From positions 1-5,015 of the forward strand of contig CAXYYS010000106.1 of assembly GCA_964293585.1 (NCBI GenBank): DNA of 5,015 bases. The letters run 5' to 3'. Numbering within the stretch: the stretch's first letter is position 1; each line of letters starts with the position of its first letter. The notes beneath the pieces were generated by a model. That model made no database searches, was not told where the DNA came from, and saw only the letters and a list, made by a program, of their open reading frames with translations. The position numbers were made by a program, and so were the translations under genes. This stretch comes from JAKVKY01 sp964293585. GTDB lineage: Bacteria > Bacillota > Negativicutes > Acidaminococcales > Acidaminococcaceae. Below are positions 1 through 5,015 of this stretch, one piece after another.

Positions 1-1066
1 TCTTTAATTTATAAATTCTATATGGTTCGGGCGGCTGGTTCCGGTAATTAATCTGGGAGGTGGTAAAATACAAATCCCCCTGAGGGGCAGCGGCAAAACT
101 GTCAGCCCAGCGCACCGGTACCGGTACAGGAAGCGGCGTTCCCTGCTTTTGCCGTAAATCGTAAACGAACAGCCCTTCCCGGGCTAAATCACCCATGTAA
201 ATTTTCTGCTCCTGCAACCACAAACCGTCCGTGGGCACACTCTTCGCACTCACTACCTTAATAGCCCGGGCACGTTGGGTCACGCTCAGGCCCCTGTCCC
301 GCAGCTTAGCCGTAGCAATGCTGTACAGCGTCTGCCCCGTCATGGGCGCAAAATACAGCGTCCGTCCAACCCCGGTCAGAGCCAGACCGTCGCTGTGGGT
401 CTGGTGTTTATCATAACCGGTGCTGCTAAAGTTAATACCTTCCTGCTGAGCCAGCACCTGGGGAATATCAGTCAGGGCCCGCCAGGAAGACGGTTGCCCG
501 GCAGCGCTGCTCCTACGTGCTTTCTCCCAGGTTTGTTGCCTGGCAGAATTTGACTTCTCCTCCGGCAGCTTGACCACCACGATACCGCCGGCGCCGGAAT
601 CTGTCAGATAGGCATAGTGCCGCCGTGTATCCACCCGCACGTCGTTTAAATACGAAGCCGCCAGATCCACCGCTGGCGGAAAAGCGTACTGCCATGCCAA
701 TTTATTGGTTCGCAGGTCAAACTTATACAGTTTAGCACTGCCGGCCCGTGGCTGCTGACCCCTGGGTTTACCCGTGTCCAGCACCCACAAATAATCCCGG
801 GCGTCCGCGTACACGCTCTGCACGCAGCTAAAAGCAGCCGCCGTAACCGCATCCGGATAGGCCACGGCTTTTCCCCGGACCAGTTCCGCTACCTTAAACC
901 GTGGATAATTACGCCAGGTAGGATAGCAGACAAACATGCGCTGCTCCCGGGAAAGAGCCAGTCCTGTCCATTGATAGGGCGACTCTGCCACCACTTCCAG
1001 CTGGGTAGCGGTCACCGGCAGCGCCAGAAGCAAACTGAACAACAAACTAAAAAAGACGGTATGCAT
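1..1066 (-). CDS. Exported major royal jelly protein (MRJP)/Yellow-family protein, 3' end cut by window edge
   Basis: An uninterrupted frame of 355 codons runs from ATG at 1066 off the left edge. Residues 1-20 form a Sec signal peptide (short n-region, Phe/Leu-rich core, likely cleavage after VTA20). The body matches bacterial MRJP/Yellow proteins, a beta-propeller family, along its length: TGLALS (34-39), VYADARDYLWVLDTG (85-99), YLNDVRVD (139-146), YLTDSGAGGIVVV (153-165), HSDGLAL (224-230), LYFAPMTGQTLYSI (237-250), PTDGLW (278-283), ADSFAAAPQGDLYFTTSQ (321-338). The family normally ends just after the PYRIYKL-type segment seen at 348-354, so probably only a few residues are missing. Bacterial members are often labelled dopachrome tautomerase-related, but their reaction is not established and I assign none. 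The start is fixed by AAGGGGGAG (1074-1082), 7 nt before the ATG. It is a separate unit from the phosphoesterase upstream, which has its own terminator. Family assignment is secure; function is unknown. Confidence 0.88.
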   Translation of the reverse strand, partial: MHTVFFSLLFSLLLALPVTATQLEVVAESPYQWTGLALSREQRMFVCYPTWRNYPRFKVAELVRGKAVAYPDAVTAAAFSCVQSVYADARDYLWVLDTGKPRGQQPRAGSAKLYKFDLRTNKLAWQYAFPPAVDLAASYLNDVRVDTRRHYAYLTDSGAGGIVVVKLPEEKSNSARQQTWEKARRSSAAGQPSSWRALTDIPQVLAQQEGINFSSTGYDKHQTHSDGLALTGVGRTLYFAPMTGQTLYSIATAKLRDRGLSVTQRARAIKVVSAKSVPTDGLWLQEQKIYMGDLAREGLFVYDLRQKQGTPLPVPVPVRWADSFAAAPQGDLYFTTSQINYRNQPPEPYRIYKLK

Positions 1067-1086
1067 ATAGCTTCTCCCCCTTTCCG

Positions 1087-1099
1087 GCGTGCAACACGC
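1087..1099 (-). other. Small inverted repeat in the MRJP-gene leader
   Basis: GCGTG and CACGC form a perfect 5-bp inverted repeat around a 3-base loop, ending 5 bases upstream of the Shine-Dalgarno sequence of the MRJP-type gene. It could form a small hairpin in the mRNA leader. A stem this short may be chance, and no role is shown. Confidence 0.3.
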
Positions 1100-1113
1100 A
1101 GCTGGACCAAGTT

Positions 1114-1162
1114 AGTTTAACCAAATTTTGCATAAGCTTACCTAAACTTACTTAAGCTTACG
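1114..1162 (-). promoter_or_regulatory. Putative promoter/operator of the MRJP gene with three 10-bp direct repeats
   Basis: Three near-identical decamers stand head to tail at 1133-1142, 1143-1152 and 1153-1162 (plus strand TAAGCTTACC, TAAACTTACT, TAAGCTTACG). One period equals about one helical turn. Downstream on the minus strand lies a possible -10, TAAACT (1114-1119). The -35 position expected from it (1137-1142, GGTAAG) falls inside the repeat nearest the gene and does not resemble TTGACA. A weak -35 covered by helically phased direct repeats is typical of promoters activated by winged-helix (OmpR/PhoB-type) regulators. The repeats are seen directly; the promoter and the regulator class are inferred. 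Confidence 0.4.
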
Positions 1163-1180
1163 ATTCAGTTCCTATCTGGA

Positions 1181-1215
1181 TTAAACAAGGCGCAAGTCCT
1201 GTTCGGACTTACGCC
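1181..1215 (-). terminator. Rho-independent terminator of the phosphoesterase gene
   Basis: On the minus strand GGCGTAAGTCC (1215-1205), a 5-base loop and GGACTTGCGCC (1199-1189) make an 11-bp stem with a single T-G wobble, followed by TTGTTTAA (1188-1181). It starts 48 bases after the phosphoesterase stop codon and lies before the MRJP-gene regulatory region, separating the two genes. The U-tract is interrupted, so termination may be less than complete. Confidence 0.8.
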
Positions 1216-1263
1216 TCAGGGCAACTCAACTATGGTTATTGTAATCCATTTTTCTGAAAAGGT

Positions 1264-2577
1264 CTAATCTTTTTTAACCTGCTCCCTAATATCCCGCAGG
1301 CGGCCGGACTCCTCATAACTGTACATCTCCACCTTGTCCCTGGGGCCGGAGGTGATGACGACAAAAGTACGCGTAGCCTCCGGGTAGTCCGTGTTATGGT
1401 CTACCCAGGTACCGCTGTTCACATAATAAGCATCCCTGCCCTGCTCTTGCAGCACCGGTACATGGGTATGTCCGAACACCACCACTTCCACCTTTTCCTT
1501 AGGGTTGGCCAGATACTGTGTCCGGGCCTGTTTAGCATAATAATCCCAGCTCGTCGCACCGGCTACCGCTTCAAGGAAAGTATTTTTTACCTTCACCTTG
1601 TTGAGTTCCTGCCGCTGCCCCCAGGTGCGCTGGATATTGCGGAACAGTACCGGCGCCGAGATGGTGCCGTCTGCCTGCTGGCTGGGGTAAAAATCAAGAT
1701 AGGTATAAGCGTCGTTAAAACCGGCGATGCGCACGTCAAAAATCTTCTTCGCCAGGTCTTCCCTGGGCGTCATCCGTTCCGAAACTTTTTTGAGGAAGGC
1801 ATAGTAAGCGTACGCACCGTATTGGTCCTGGTCGGTCTGCGCCGGTATACTTGTAACCACCGGCAGTTGCTTGGCTACATGGGGACGGCCCTCCAACACC
1901 CAGGTGGCCGCATACCTGGCATAGAAATACCCGGCAGGAAAGATGGTGTCCTTATTACCGCACAGCTCAGCATTCGTCACGGTATCCGGCGCCGAAAACA
2001 CATCGTAGCGGTGACCATGCTCAATGACAATCTCCTTCCGGTTGCCGGTATAATAAGCTCCCAGGCCCTTCGCATCTCTAACTTGTTTAATCTTAGGAAT
2101 TGCGTCCTGCAGGACCGGCGCCGCCAGCGTCATGTCATGATTGCCGATCACATAAACCAGGTTGATGCCCTTGTCGGCCACCTGGTTCAAGGCGGTAATC
2201 ACCTCCTGATTATTGGCGATCACCTGTTGATAAAATTGCCGCTCATCGGTATAGGCAGGATAATATACGGGTAAAAACCAGGCGTCCAGAAAATCACCGG
2301 CAATGACCAGCTCCCTTACATCCCCGGTCTTTTGCAGCCTCTGTAAAAACTCCACCAGCCGGGGGCGGTTGGTCAAAGTTTCCGTATAATCGTCCCGGAT
2401 GCCAAGATGGAGGTCGCTGATGACAACAATCTTGTTCCGCTCATGTCCTGCCTGCCACAACGGCTGCAGCTCCCTGGGAGCCTCCGGCAGTGCAGGGGAC
2501 TGTGCAGCCCCCTCCGTCATAGGCAGGAAGAGTGCCAGGACCATAACTAAAACCGCTACTACTTGCATTTTTTTCAT
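1264..2577 (-). CDS. Secreted calcineurin-type metallophosphoesterase
   Basis: This 437-residue protein begins with a Sec signal peptide (MKK, hydrophobic core about 5-19, cleavage probably near residues 24-26, GAAQ). All metal-binding motifs of the calcineurin-like phosphoesterase superfamily are present in order: SDLHLG (D55, H57), GDFLD (D95), GNHD (N146, H147), EHGHRYD (H187, H189) and GHTH (H370, H372). It should therefore be an active two-metal phosphoesterase acting outside the cytoplasm. The motif style recalls the LpxH (UDP-2,3-diacylglucosamine hydrolase) branch. However, LpxH is cytoplasmic and about 240 residues long, whereas this protein is exported and has about 180 residues between the HGH and GHTH motifs, so the substrate cannot be named. 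The start is ATG 2577, because AGGAGG lies 8 nt upstream. An in-frame TTG at 2595 would place the ribosome site inside the gene. The stop is TAG at 1264-1266. It has its own promoter and terminator. Confidence 0.92.
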   Translation of the reverse strand: MKKMQVVAVLVMVLALFLPMTEGAAQSPALPEAPRELQPLWQAGHERNKIVVISDLHLGIRDDYTETLTNRPRLVEFLQRLQKTGDVRELVIAGDFLDAWFLPVYYPAYTDERQFYQQVIANNQEVITALNQVADKGINLVYVIGNHDMTLAAPVLQDAIPKIKQVRDAKGLGAYYTGNRKEIVIEHGHRYDVFSAPDTVTNAELCGNKDTIFPAGYFYARYAATWVLEGRPHVAKQLPVVTSIPAQTDQDQYGAYAYYAFLKKVSERMTPREDLAKKIFDVRIAGFNDAYTYLDFYPSQQADGTISAPVLFRNIQRTWGQRQELNKVKVKNTFLEAVAGATSWDYYAKQARTQYLANPKEKVEVVVFGHTHVPVLQEQGRDAYYVNSGTWVDHNTDYPEATRTFVVITSGPRDKVEMYSYEESGRLRDIREQVKKD

Positions 2578-2585
2578 CAACGTCG

Positions 2586-2591
2586 CCTCCT
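2586..2591 (-). promoter_or_regulatory. Shine-Dalgarno site fixing the phosphoesterase start
   Basis: AGGAGG on the minus strand lies 8 nt before ATG 2577. It lies downstream of the in-frame TTG at 2593-2595, which rules that TTG out as the start and places the signal peptide's MKK at the true N-terminus. Confidence 0.9.
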
Positions 2592-2619
2592 TCAAATTTT
2601 TGTAAGCCTTGGTTTTTTA

Positions 2620-2649
2620 ATTTTAACATAGCTATAATCAGATACGCAA
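2620..2649 (-). promoter_or_regulatory. Extended -10 promoter of the phosphoesterase gene
   Basis: On the minus strand TTGCGT (2649-2644) serves as -35 and TAAAAT (2625-2620) as -10, with an 18-bp spacer. TATGT directly before the -10 adds the TGn extended element, which compensates for the imperfect -35. Transcription would begin near 2612, giving a leader of about 35 nt that includes the AGGAGG site. This is the pattern of a vegetative sigma-70/SigA promoter. Confidence 0.65.
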
Positions 2650-2679
2650 TATACCCATTTACTTTTTTTAATTCTCCTT

Positions 2680-2709
2680 ACCGTTCACTAAGTATTCCCC
2701 GCCGTTTAA
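2680..2709 (+). promoter_or_regulatory. Possible LytTR-type direct-repeat site upstream of the phosphoesterase promoter
   Basis: ACCGTTCAC (2680-2688) and GCCGTTTAA (2701-2709) share CCGTTnA. They are separated by 12 bp, giving a 21-bp period (two helical turns). The published LytTR-family consensus is two 9-bp elements of the form [TA][AC][CA]GTTN[AG][TG] separated by about 10-13 bp. The first element fits 8 of 9 positions and the second 7 of 9. The pair lies about 30 bp upstream of the phosphoesterase -35 and just past the terminator of a LytTR gene. The match could arise by chance, and binding is inferred only. Confidence 0.3.
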
Positions 2710-2710
2710 C

Positions 2711-2761
2711 AAAATAAAACTGGCAGCGGGTAAGTCCATGCAGGCTCATACCCTCTACCAG
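2711..2761 (-). terminator. Rho-independent terminator of the LytTR-PAS regulator gene
   Basis: On the minus strand CTGGTAG-A-GGGTA (2761-2749) pairs with TACCC-G-CTGCCAG (2732-2720): 12 pairs including one G-T wobble, with one A/G mismatch. It is followed by TTTTATTTT (2719-2711). The 16-base apical part can fold further (AGCC with GG-CT). It begins 56 bases after the regulator's stop codon and upstream of the phosphoesterase promoter, so the two genes are separate units. Confidence 0.8.
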
Positions 2762-2791
2762 TTATTATTAAAGTCAGGGAAAAATTATCCG

Positions 2792-2803
2792 GCAAATATT
2801 TGC
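2792..2803. repeat. 12-bp perfect palindrome just after the regulator gene
   Basis: GCAAATATTTGC is a perfect 12-base palindrome starting 13 bases past the regulator's stop codon. It has no following T-run, so it is not itself a terminator. A dimeric regulator could bind it, but no promoter lies beside it and one palindrome of this size may be chance. Confidence 0.3.
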
Positions 2804-2816
2804 GCGCCCTGGTCCC

Positions 2817-3977
2817 TCATTTTGCTTTTCGCCGCCAGGTCTTCCGCTTCAGGGCGATGATGGCGCCGATCATCCGCACCGGCACCCCGTTTGCCAGGAT
2901 GGGCTGCAGGTCCAGGCGGCACCAGGTAAACTTGGAATTGCCGGCTTTCATGCGGGCTTCGTAGGAAGTGTGATGCCCGGCGAAAATTTCCTTAAAGGCG
3001 TTGGCAATCACCTGGGCGTCATCGGGATGGGAGAAATAATTGGTGGCGGCCCGGCGGTATTCCTCCGGTGACAGTTTGGCAAAAGATGCTACATCGGACA
3101 GGATCACGTCGTCGCTGACCCCAAAAATATCTTCGCTGTTATCAAAGAAAGTGTAGAGTTGATTCCGCAGGTCCACCTCAAAGACGCAGATATGGGCAGT
3201 CTTTAAAGCCAGATGCAGCCGTTCCTTGTAGTGAATCAAATCCACCGCCGCATCCTGATACGCATGGGGATGCCGCAGCATATGATTCTGATAGGCGTGC
3301 AGCAGCTGCACCCGGTTATGCCGGGCATAGGGCAGCACGGTCCCGCTCTGTAAGCTAATACCCTCCGGCTGGATCTTGGTCACATAATCCAGGTTCACGA
3401 TAATATTGCGGTAGCAGCGCACAAAACGCCGGTCGTGCAACTTTTGGCTTACCTGGGCCAGGGAACAGTTAGCGCATAACGGCTCCTGCTGCCCCTGCAG
3501 ATAAAAGCAGGTCTGCTTGCCCGTGACACTGACATAGATAAGGTTAGCCAAAGGCAGCTTATAAATTTTACGATTCTTGGTAAGCTTCAGCGTGGCCGGC
3601 GTCCTGGCAAAAAGGCGGACGCAGCGCTGATAGCAGCGTTCCAGTTCCTTCCAGGAATACGGCTGCAACAGATAATAAACCGCTCCCAACTGAAAGGCGT
3701 TTAAGGCATATTCCGGTCTGGAGCCTACGATGATCAGCAGCGAGCGGGGAAAATCCACCTGAAAACGTTCCAGCAGTTCCATCTTCCCGGGCGGCGGGTC
3801 CGGCAGGATAAAAAATAAGGCATCCGGCGGGAAGTCCCGGCAGTCCTTCAGCAGCGCCGCCGGCTGGGTAAACACCCGGAGAGACAGGTCTTCCTCCAGG
3901 CTGTCCCCATAAGACCACAGCGCCTGCTCCAGTTCCCGGGCCGCTTTCATCCCGGCGGCAAAGATACTAATTTTCAT
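2817..3977 (-). CDS. Transcriptional regulator: degenerate receiver + LytTR DNA-binding domain + C-terminal PAS
   Basis: A 386-residue protein. Residues 1-120 look like a response-regulator receiver (EYALNAFQLGAVYYLLQP at 89-106 matches the alpha4-beta5 region of LytTR-type receivers), but its phosphorylation residues are gone. The N-terminus reads ISIFAAG where an acidic pair is expected, FFILPDP (55-61) has Ile at the phospho-Asp position, and the conserved Lys before Pro is Gln105. Residues about 128-233 are a LytTR DNA-binding domain (LIYVSVTGKQTCFYL, then RRFVRCYRNIIVNLDYV at 183-199). Residues about 253-378 are a PAS domain with PAC end (ICVFEVDL, HPDDA, FTWCRLDLQPI). It probably senses a signal through PAS rather than by phosphorylation; no histidine kinase is visible nearby. 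The start is ATG 3977, with AAGGTGA 5 nt upstream. An in-frame ATG at 3998 would be practically leaderless, and a TTG at 4049 lies inside the preceding terminator. Targets are unknown. Confidence 0.88.
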   Translation of the reverse strand: MKISIFAAGMKAARELEQALWSYGDSLEEDLSLRVFTQPAALLKDCRDFPPDALFFILPDPPPGKMELLERFQVDFPRSLLIIVGSRPEYALNAFQLGAVYYLLQPYSWKELERCYQRCVRLFARTPATLKLTKNRKIYKLPLANLIYVSVTGKQTCFYLQGQQEPLCANCSLAQVSQKLHDRRFVRCYRNIIVNLDYVTKIQPEGISLQSGTVLPYARHNRVQLLHAYQNHMLRHPHAYQDAAVDLIHYKERLHLALKTAHICVFEVDLRNQLYTFFDNSEDIFGVSDDVILSDVASFAKLSPEEYRRAATNYFSHPDDAQVIANAFKEIFAGHHTSYEARMKAGNSKFTWCRLDLQPILANGVPVRMIGAIIALKRKTWRRKAK

Positions 3978-3998
3978 ACTGCTCACCTTCCCGTTCAT
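3969..3998 (+). promoter_or_regulatory. Possible LytTR-type repeat pair over the regulator's own start
   Basis: AATTTTCAT (3969-3977) and CCCGTTCAT (3990-3998) are 12 bp apart and share an exact TTCATAC repeat with a 21-bp offset. The second element fits the LytTR consensus at 8 of 9 positions and carries the same CCGTTCA seen at 2681-2687; the first fits about 7 of 9. The pair covers the predicted transcription start and the start codon, so binding here would suggest autorepression. The first element coincides with coding sequence, and the assignment is speculative. Confidence 0.22.
3983..3989 (-). promoter_or_regulatory. Shine-Dalgarno site fixing the regulator start
   Basis: AAGGTGA on the minus strand, 5 nt before ATG 3977, matches the 3' half of the AAGGAGGTGA consensus. 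No such site precedes the in-frame ATG at 3998, which sits 4 bases after the -10 box. Confidence 0.7.
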
Positions 3999-4002
3999 AC
4001 TT

Positions 4003-4031
4003 ATTATAACCCTGTCGTGCCAAGAAAAAAA
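4003..4031 (-). promoter_or_regulatory. Promoter of the LytTR-PAS regulator gene
   Basis: A perfect -10, TATAAT (4008-4003), lies upstream of the regulator start and gives a leader of roughly 20 nt. The -35 position at a 17-bp spacing is TTTTTT (4031-4026), part of the T-run of the upstream terminator and a poor match to TTGACA. The terminator tail and the promoter therefore share sequence. With such a weak -35 the promoter may be inefficient or need an activator. Confidence 0.55.
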
Positions 4032-4064
4032 GTCCAACGTCTGGTACAAAAGACGTTGGACTTT
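4025..4064 (-). terminator. Strong Rho-independent terminator of the autotransporter gene
   Basis: A perfect 14-bp inverted repeat (plus-strand arms AAAGTCCAACGTCT at 4029-4042 and AGACGTTGGACTTT at 4051-4064) encloses an 8-base loop. On the minus strand it runs into seven T residues (4031-4025). It starts 45 bases after the autotransporter stop codon. On the plus strand only TTTGTT follows, so it is built mainly for minus-strand transcripts. Confidence 0.93.
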
Positions 4065-4108
4065 GTTAAATTCTGCGCAGCAGGGCTGGTGCCCGGTGCG
4101 TACAAGTT

Positions 4109-5015
4109 TTAGAAGCTCCAGCGGGCCCCTACGTTCACCATGATGGGACTCGTCAGCTGGCCTACGTATTTGCTCAGCTCACCGTAAATCTGACAGGCTT
4201 TGCCGGCCTTGACGCTGCCGCCCAGAGCGAACTCGCCCCAGTTCCGGGCCGGATCCCGGCGGTAATTCACTCCGTCGGCATCAATATTGATGCCGCTGCC
4301 GAAATCGTGGAAATAGCTGGCCTTGGCGTAAATGCTGTTCGGGCCGAACTGTTTACCCACGGCGCAGCCCAGCCGGGTCAGAGCCAGGTTGGCGGCTTCC
4401 GCTTTACTGTTCATGCCGGTGCTGGTAGTATAATCCGCACTGTTCATATGGCCCAGGATCAATTCTGCCTGGGGCTCTACATAAAAACCGCTGGCCCAGG
4501 TCTTGCGCTTACCGATTTCGCCGCTCAGGCTGTAGGCCCAGGTGCTGTAATCGCTTTCCGAAAAGGCGGCGCTGCTGTCCGTGATGCGGTAGTCGTTCAT
4601 GAACTTGCCGCCCTTAAGCACGATATCGTAATAGCGGCCGTCGTTGCCGGCAAAACTCTGGTACAGGCTCAGGGTAGTTTCCTTCACGTCGCCCTCGCCG
4701 CTCTGTAAAGCGCTGGTGCCTTTGGCATAGCTTACCGCCAGGCCCCGGTAAATATTGCCGCTCTCCCCGGCCTGCTTCTTATCGTAACCTACCTGGAACA
4801 GGTTGGCCTTCACATCGGCCTTATCGCCGCTGCCCGCTTCCAGTTTGCGGTAGCCGTACCGGGCCCAGATGCCGTTCTCCGCCGGGGTCTTCACATTATG
4901 CAAATCTCCCAGCCGTTTGTCCAGGCTGTTAGTCTCCCCCAGCCACAAGCTGTGCAGGGCGTAATGACCGTCCGCCACGGTTTTCACGTTGGCGTTGACG
5001 CTGCCGCCGATGGAA
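4109..5015 (-). CDS. Autotransporter outer-membrane beta-barrel domain, C-terminal part (5' end beyond window)
   Basis: The last 301 residues of a larger protein; the frame stays open to the right edge. A GTG at 4987 lies in frame but is internal, because coding sequence continues upstream of it (SIGGSVNAN) without a start signal. The fragment contains ETNSLDKRLGDL (residues 26-37), typical of the entry to autotransporter barrels, then NGIWARYGY. About 250 residues of alternating amphipathic beta-strands follow, rich in Tyr, Gly, Ser and Ala, with hairpin turns (GSGDKADV, GNDGRYYD, GSGINIDADGV). It ends in GARWSF: the terminal Phe is the outer-membrane assembly signal read by the BAM complex. 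This is the family of autotransporter (type V secretion) beta-domains, which anchor an N-terminal passenger to the cell surface. The passenger, and so the biological role, lies outside the window. TAA stop at 4109-4111. Confidence 0.9.
   Translation of the reverse strand, partial: SIGGSVNANVKTVADGHYALHSLWLGETNSLDKRLGDLHNVKTPAENGIWARYGYRKLEAGSGDKADVKANLFQVGYDKKQAGESGNIYRGLAVSYAKGTSALQSGEGDVKETTLSLYQSFAGNDGRYYDIVLKGGKFMNDYRITDSSAAFSESDYSTWAYSLSGEIGKRKTWASGFYVEPQAELILGHMNSADYTTSTGMNSKAEAANLALTRLGCAVGKQFGPNSIYAKASYFHDFGSGINIDADGVNYRRDPARNWGEFALGGSVKAGKACQIYGELSKYVGQLTSPIMVNVGARWSF

Noticed and set aside
114..125. Palindrome ACCGGTACCGGT
   Set aside because: It lies inside the MRJP-type gene and simply encodes part of a Pro-Val dipeptide run (PVPVPV). 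No sign of a site or mobile element.
513..852. Two minus-strand frames of 60-68 codons
   Set aside because: Both overlap the MRJP-type gene in other frames. The MRJP frame is continuous through the area, so they do not indicate a frameshift or separate genes.
1396..2274. Long plus-strand open frame (292 codons)
   Set aside because: It lies wholly antisense to the phosphoesterase, which has every catalytic motif. Its translation resembles no family and it has no ribosome site.
2674..2746. Possible 23-residue peptide on the minus strand between the regulator and phosphoesterase
   Set aside because: The ATG lies within the apical part of the regulator's terminator hairpin, has only a poorly spaced AGAGGG before it, and the peptide resembles nothing recognisable.
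3568..3918. Minus-strand frame of 116 codons overlapping the regulator
   Set aside because: Out-of-frame shadow of the receiver and early LytTR region; Gly/Pro-rich translation without recognisable domain.
4009..4025. Sigma-54-like -24 element TTGGCACG near the regulator promoter
   Set aside because: The -24 half is a perfect match, but 12 bases downstream the sequence is GGTT rather than TTGC, so the invariant -12 GC is missing. A perfect TATAAT explains the promoter better.
3978..4049. Upstream extension of the regulator to TTG 4049 or ATG 3998
   Set aside because: The TTG start would translate through the loop and T-run of a 14-bp terminator and across the TATAAT box. ATG 3998 has no ribosome site. 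AAGGTGA clearly serves ATG 3977.
4307..4708. Plus-strand open frame of 133 codons
   Set aside because: Antisense shadow of the autotransporter barrel; low-complexity Ala/Gly/Val composition and no start signal.

Overview
The window carries four protein genes, all on the minus strand. The two outermost genes are cut by the window edges. Two traits together point to a diderm Firmicute, most likely class Negativicutes (Sporomusa/Selenomonas/Veillonella-like). One is a C-terminal outer-membrane beta-barrel of autotransporter type ending in Phe. The other is Firmicutes-style expression signals: strong AGGAGG-type Shine-Dalgarno sites, an extended -10 promoter and U-tract terminators, plus a LytTR-PAS regulator. 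This placement is inferred from the proteins; no rRNA or other marker gene is present.

In transcription order (right to left), the layout starts with the 3' part of an autotransporter gene (4109-5015, 5' end beyond the window). It ends at a strong 14-bp perfect-stem terminator (4025-4064). Immediately after comes a promoter with a perfect TATAAT and a gene for a regulator of unusual architecture (2817-3977): degenerate receiver, LytTR DNA-binding domain, C-terminal PAS domain. Its terminator lies at 2711-2761. Next, from its own extended -10 promoter, is a secreted calcineurin-type metallophosphoesterase (1264-2577), closed by a terminator at 1189-1215. The last gene is an exported protein of the major royal jelly protein/Yellow family (1-1066, a few C-terminal residues beyond the window). 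It is preceded by three 10-bp direct repeats that could be an operator.

Each gene therefore looks like its own transcription unit, separated by terminators, so this is not an operon. Three of the four products are predicted to act outside the cytoplasm: two behind Sec signal peptides and one in the outer membrane. The fourth is a regulator. Whether it controls its neighbours is unknown. Direct repeats resembling LytTR-family sites (9-bp elements, 21-bp period) sit upstream of the phosphoesterase and over the regulator's own start, which is a testable but weak hint.

All intergenic gaps are under 300 bases (1067-1263, 2578-2816, 3978-4108) and are covered by the sites listed. I see no RNA gene, mobile element, CRISPR array or phage feature, no plus-strand gene I would defend, and no convincing new multi-gene system.
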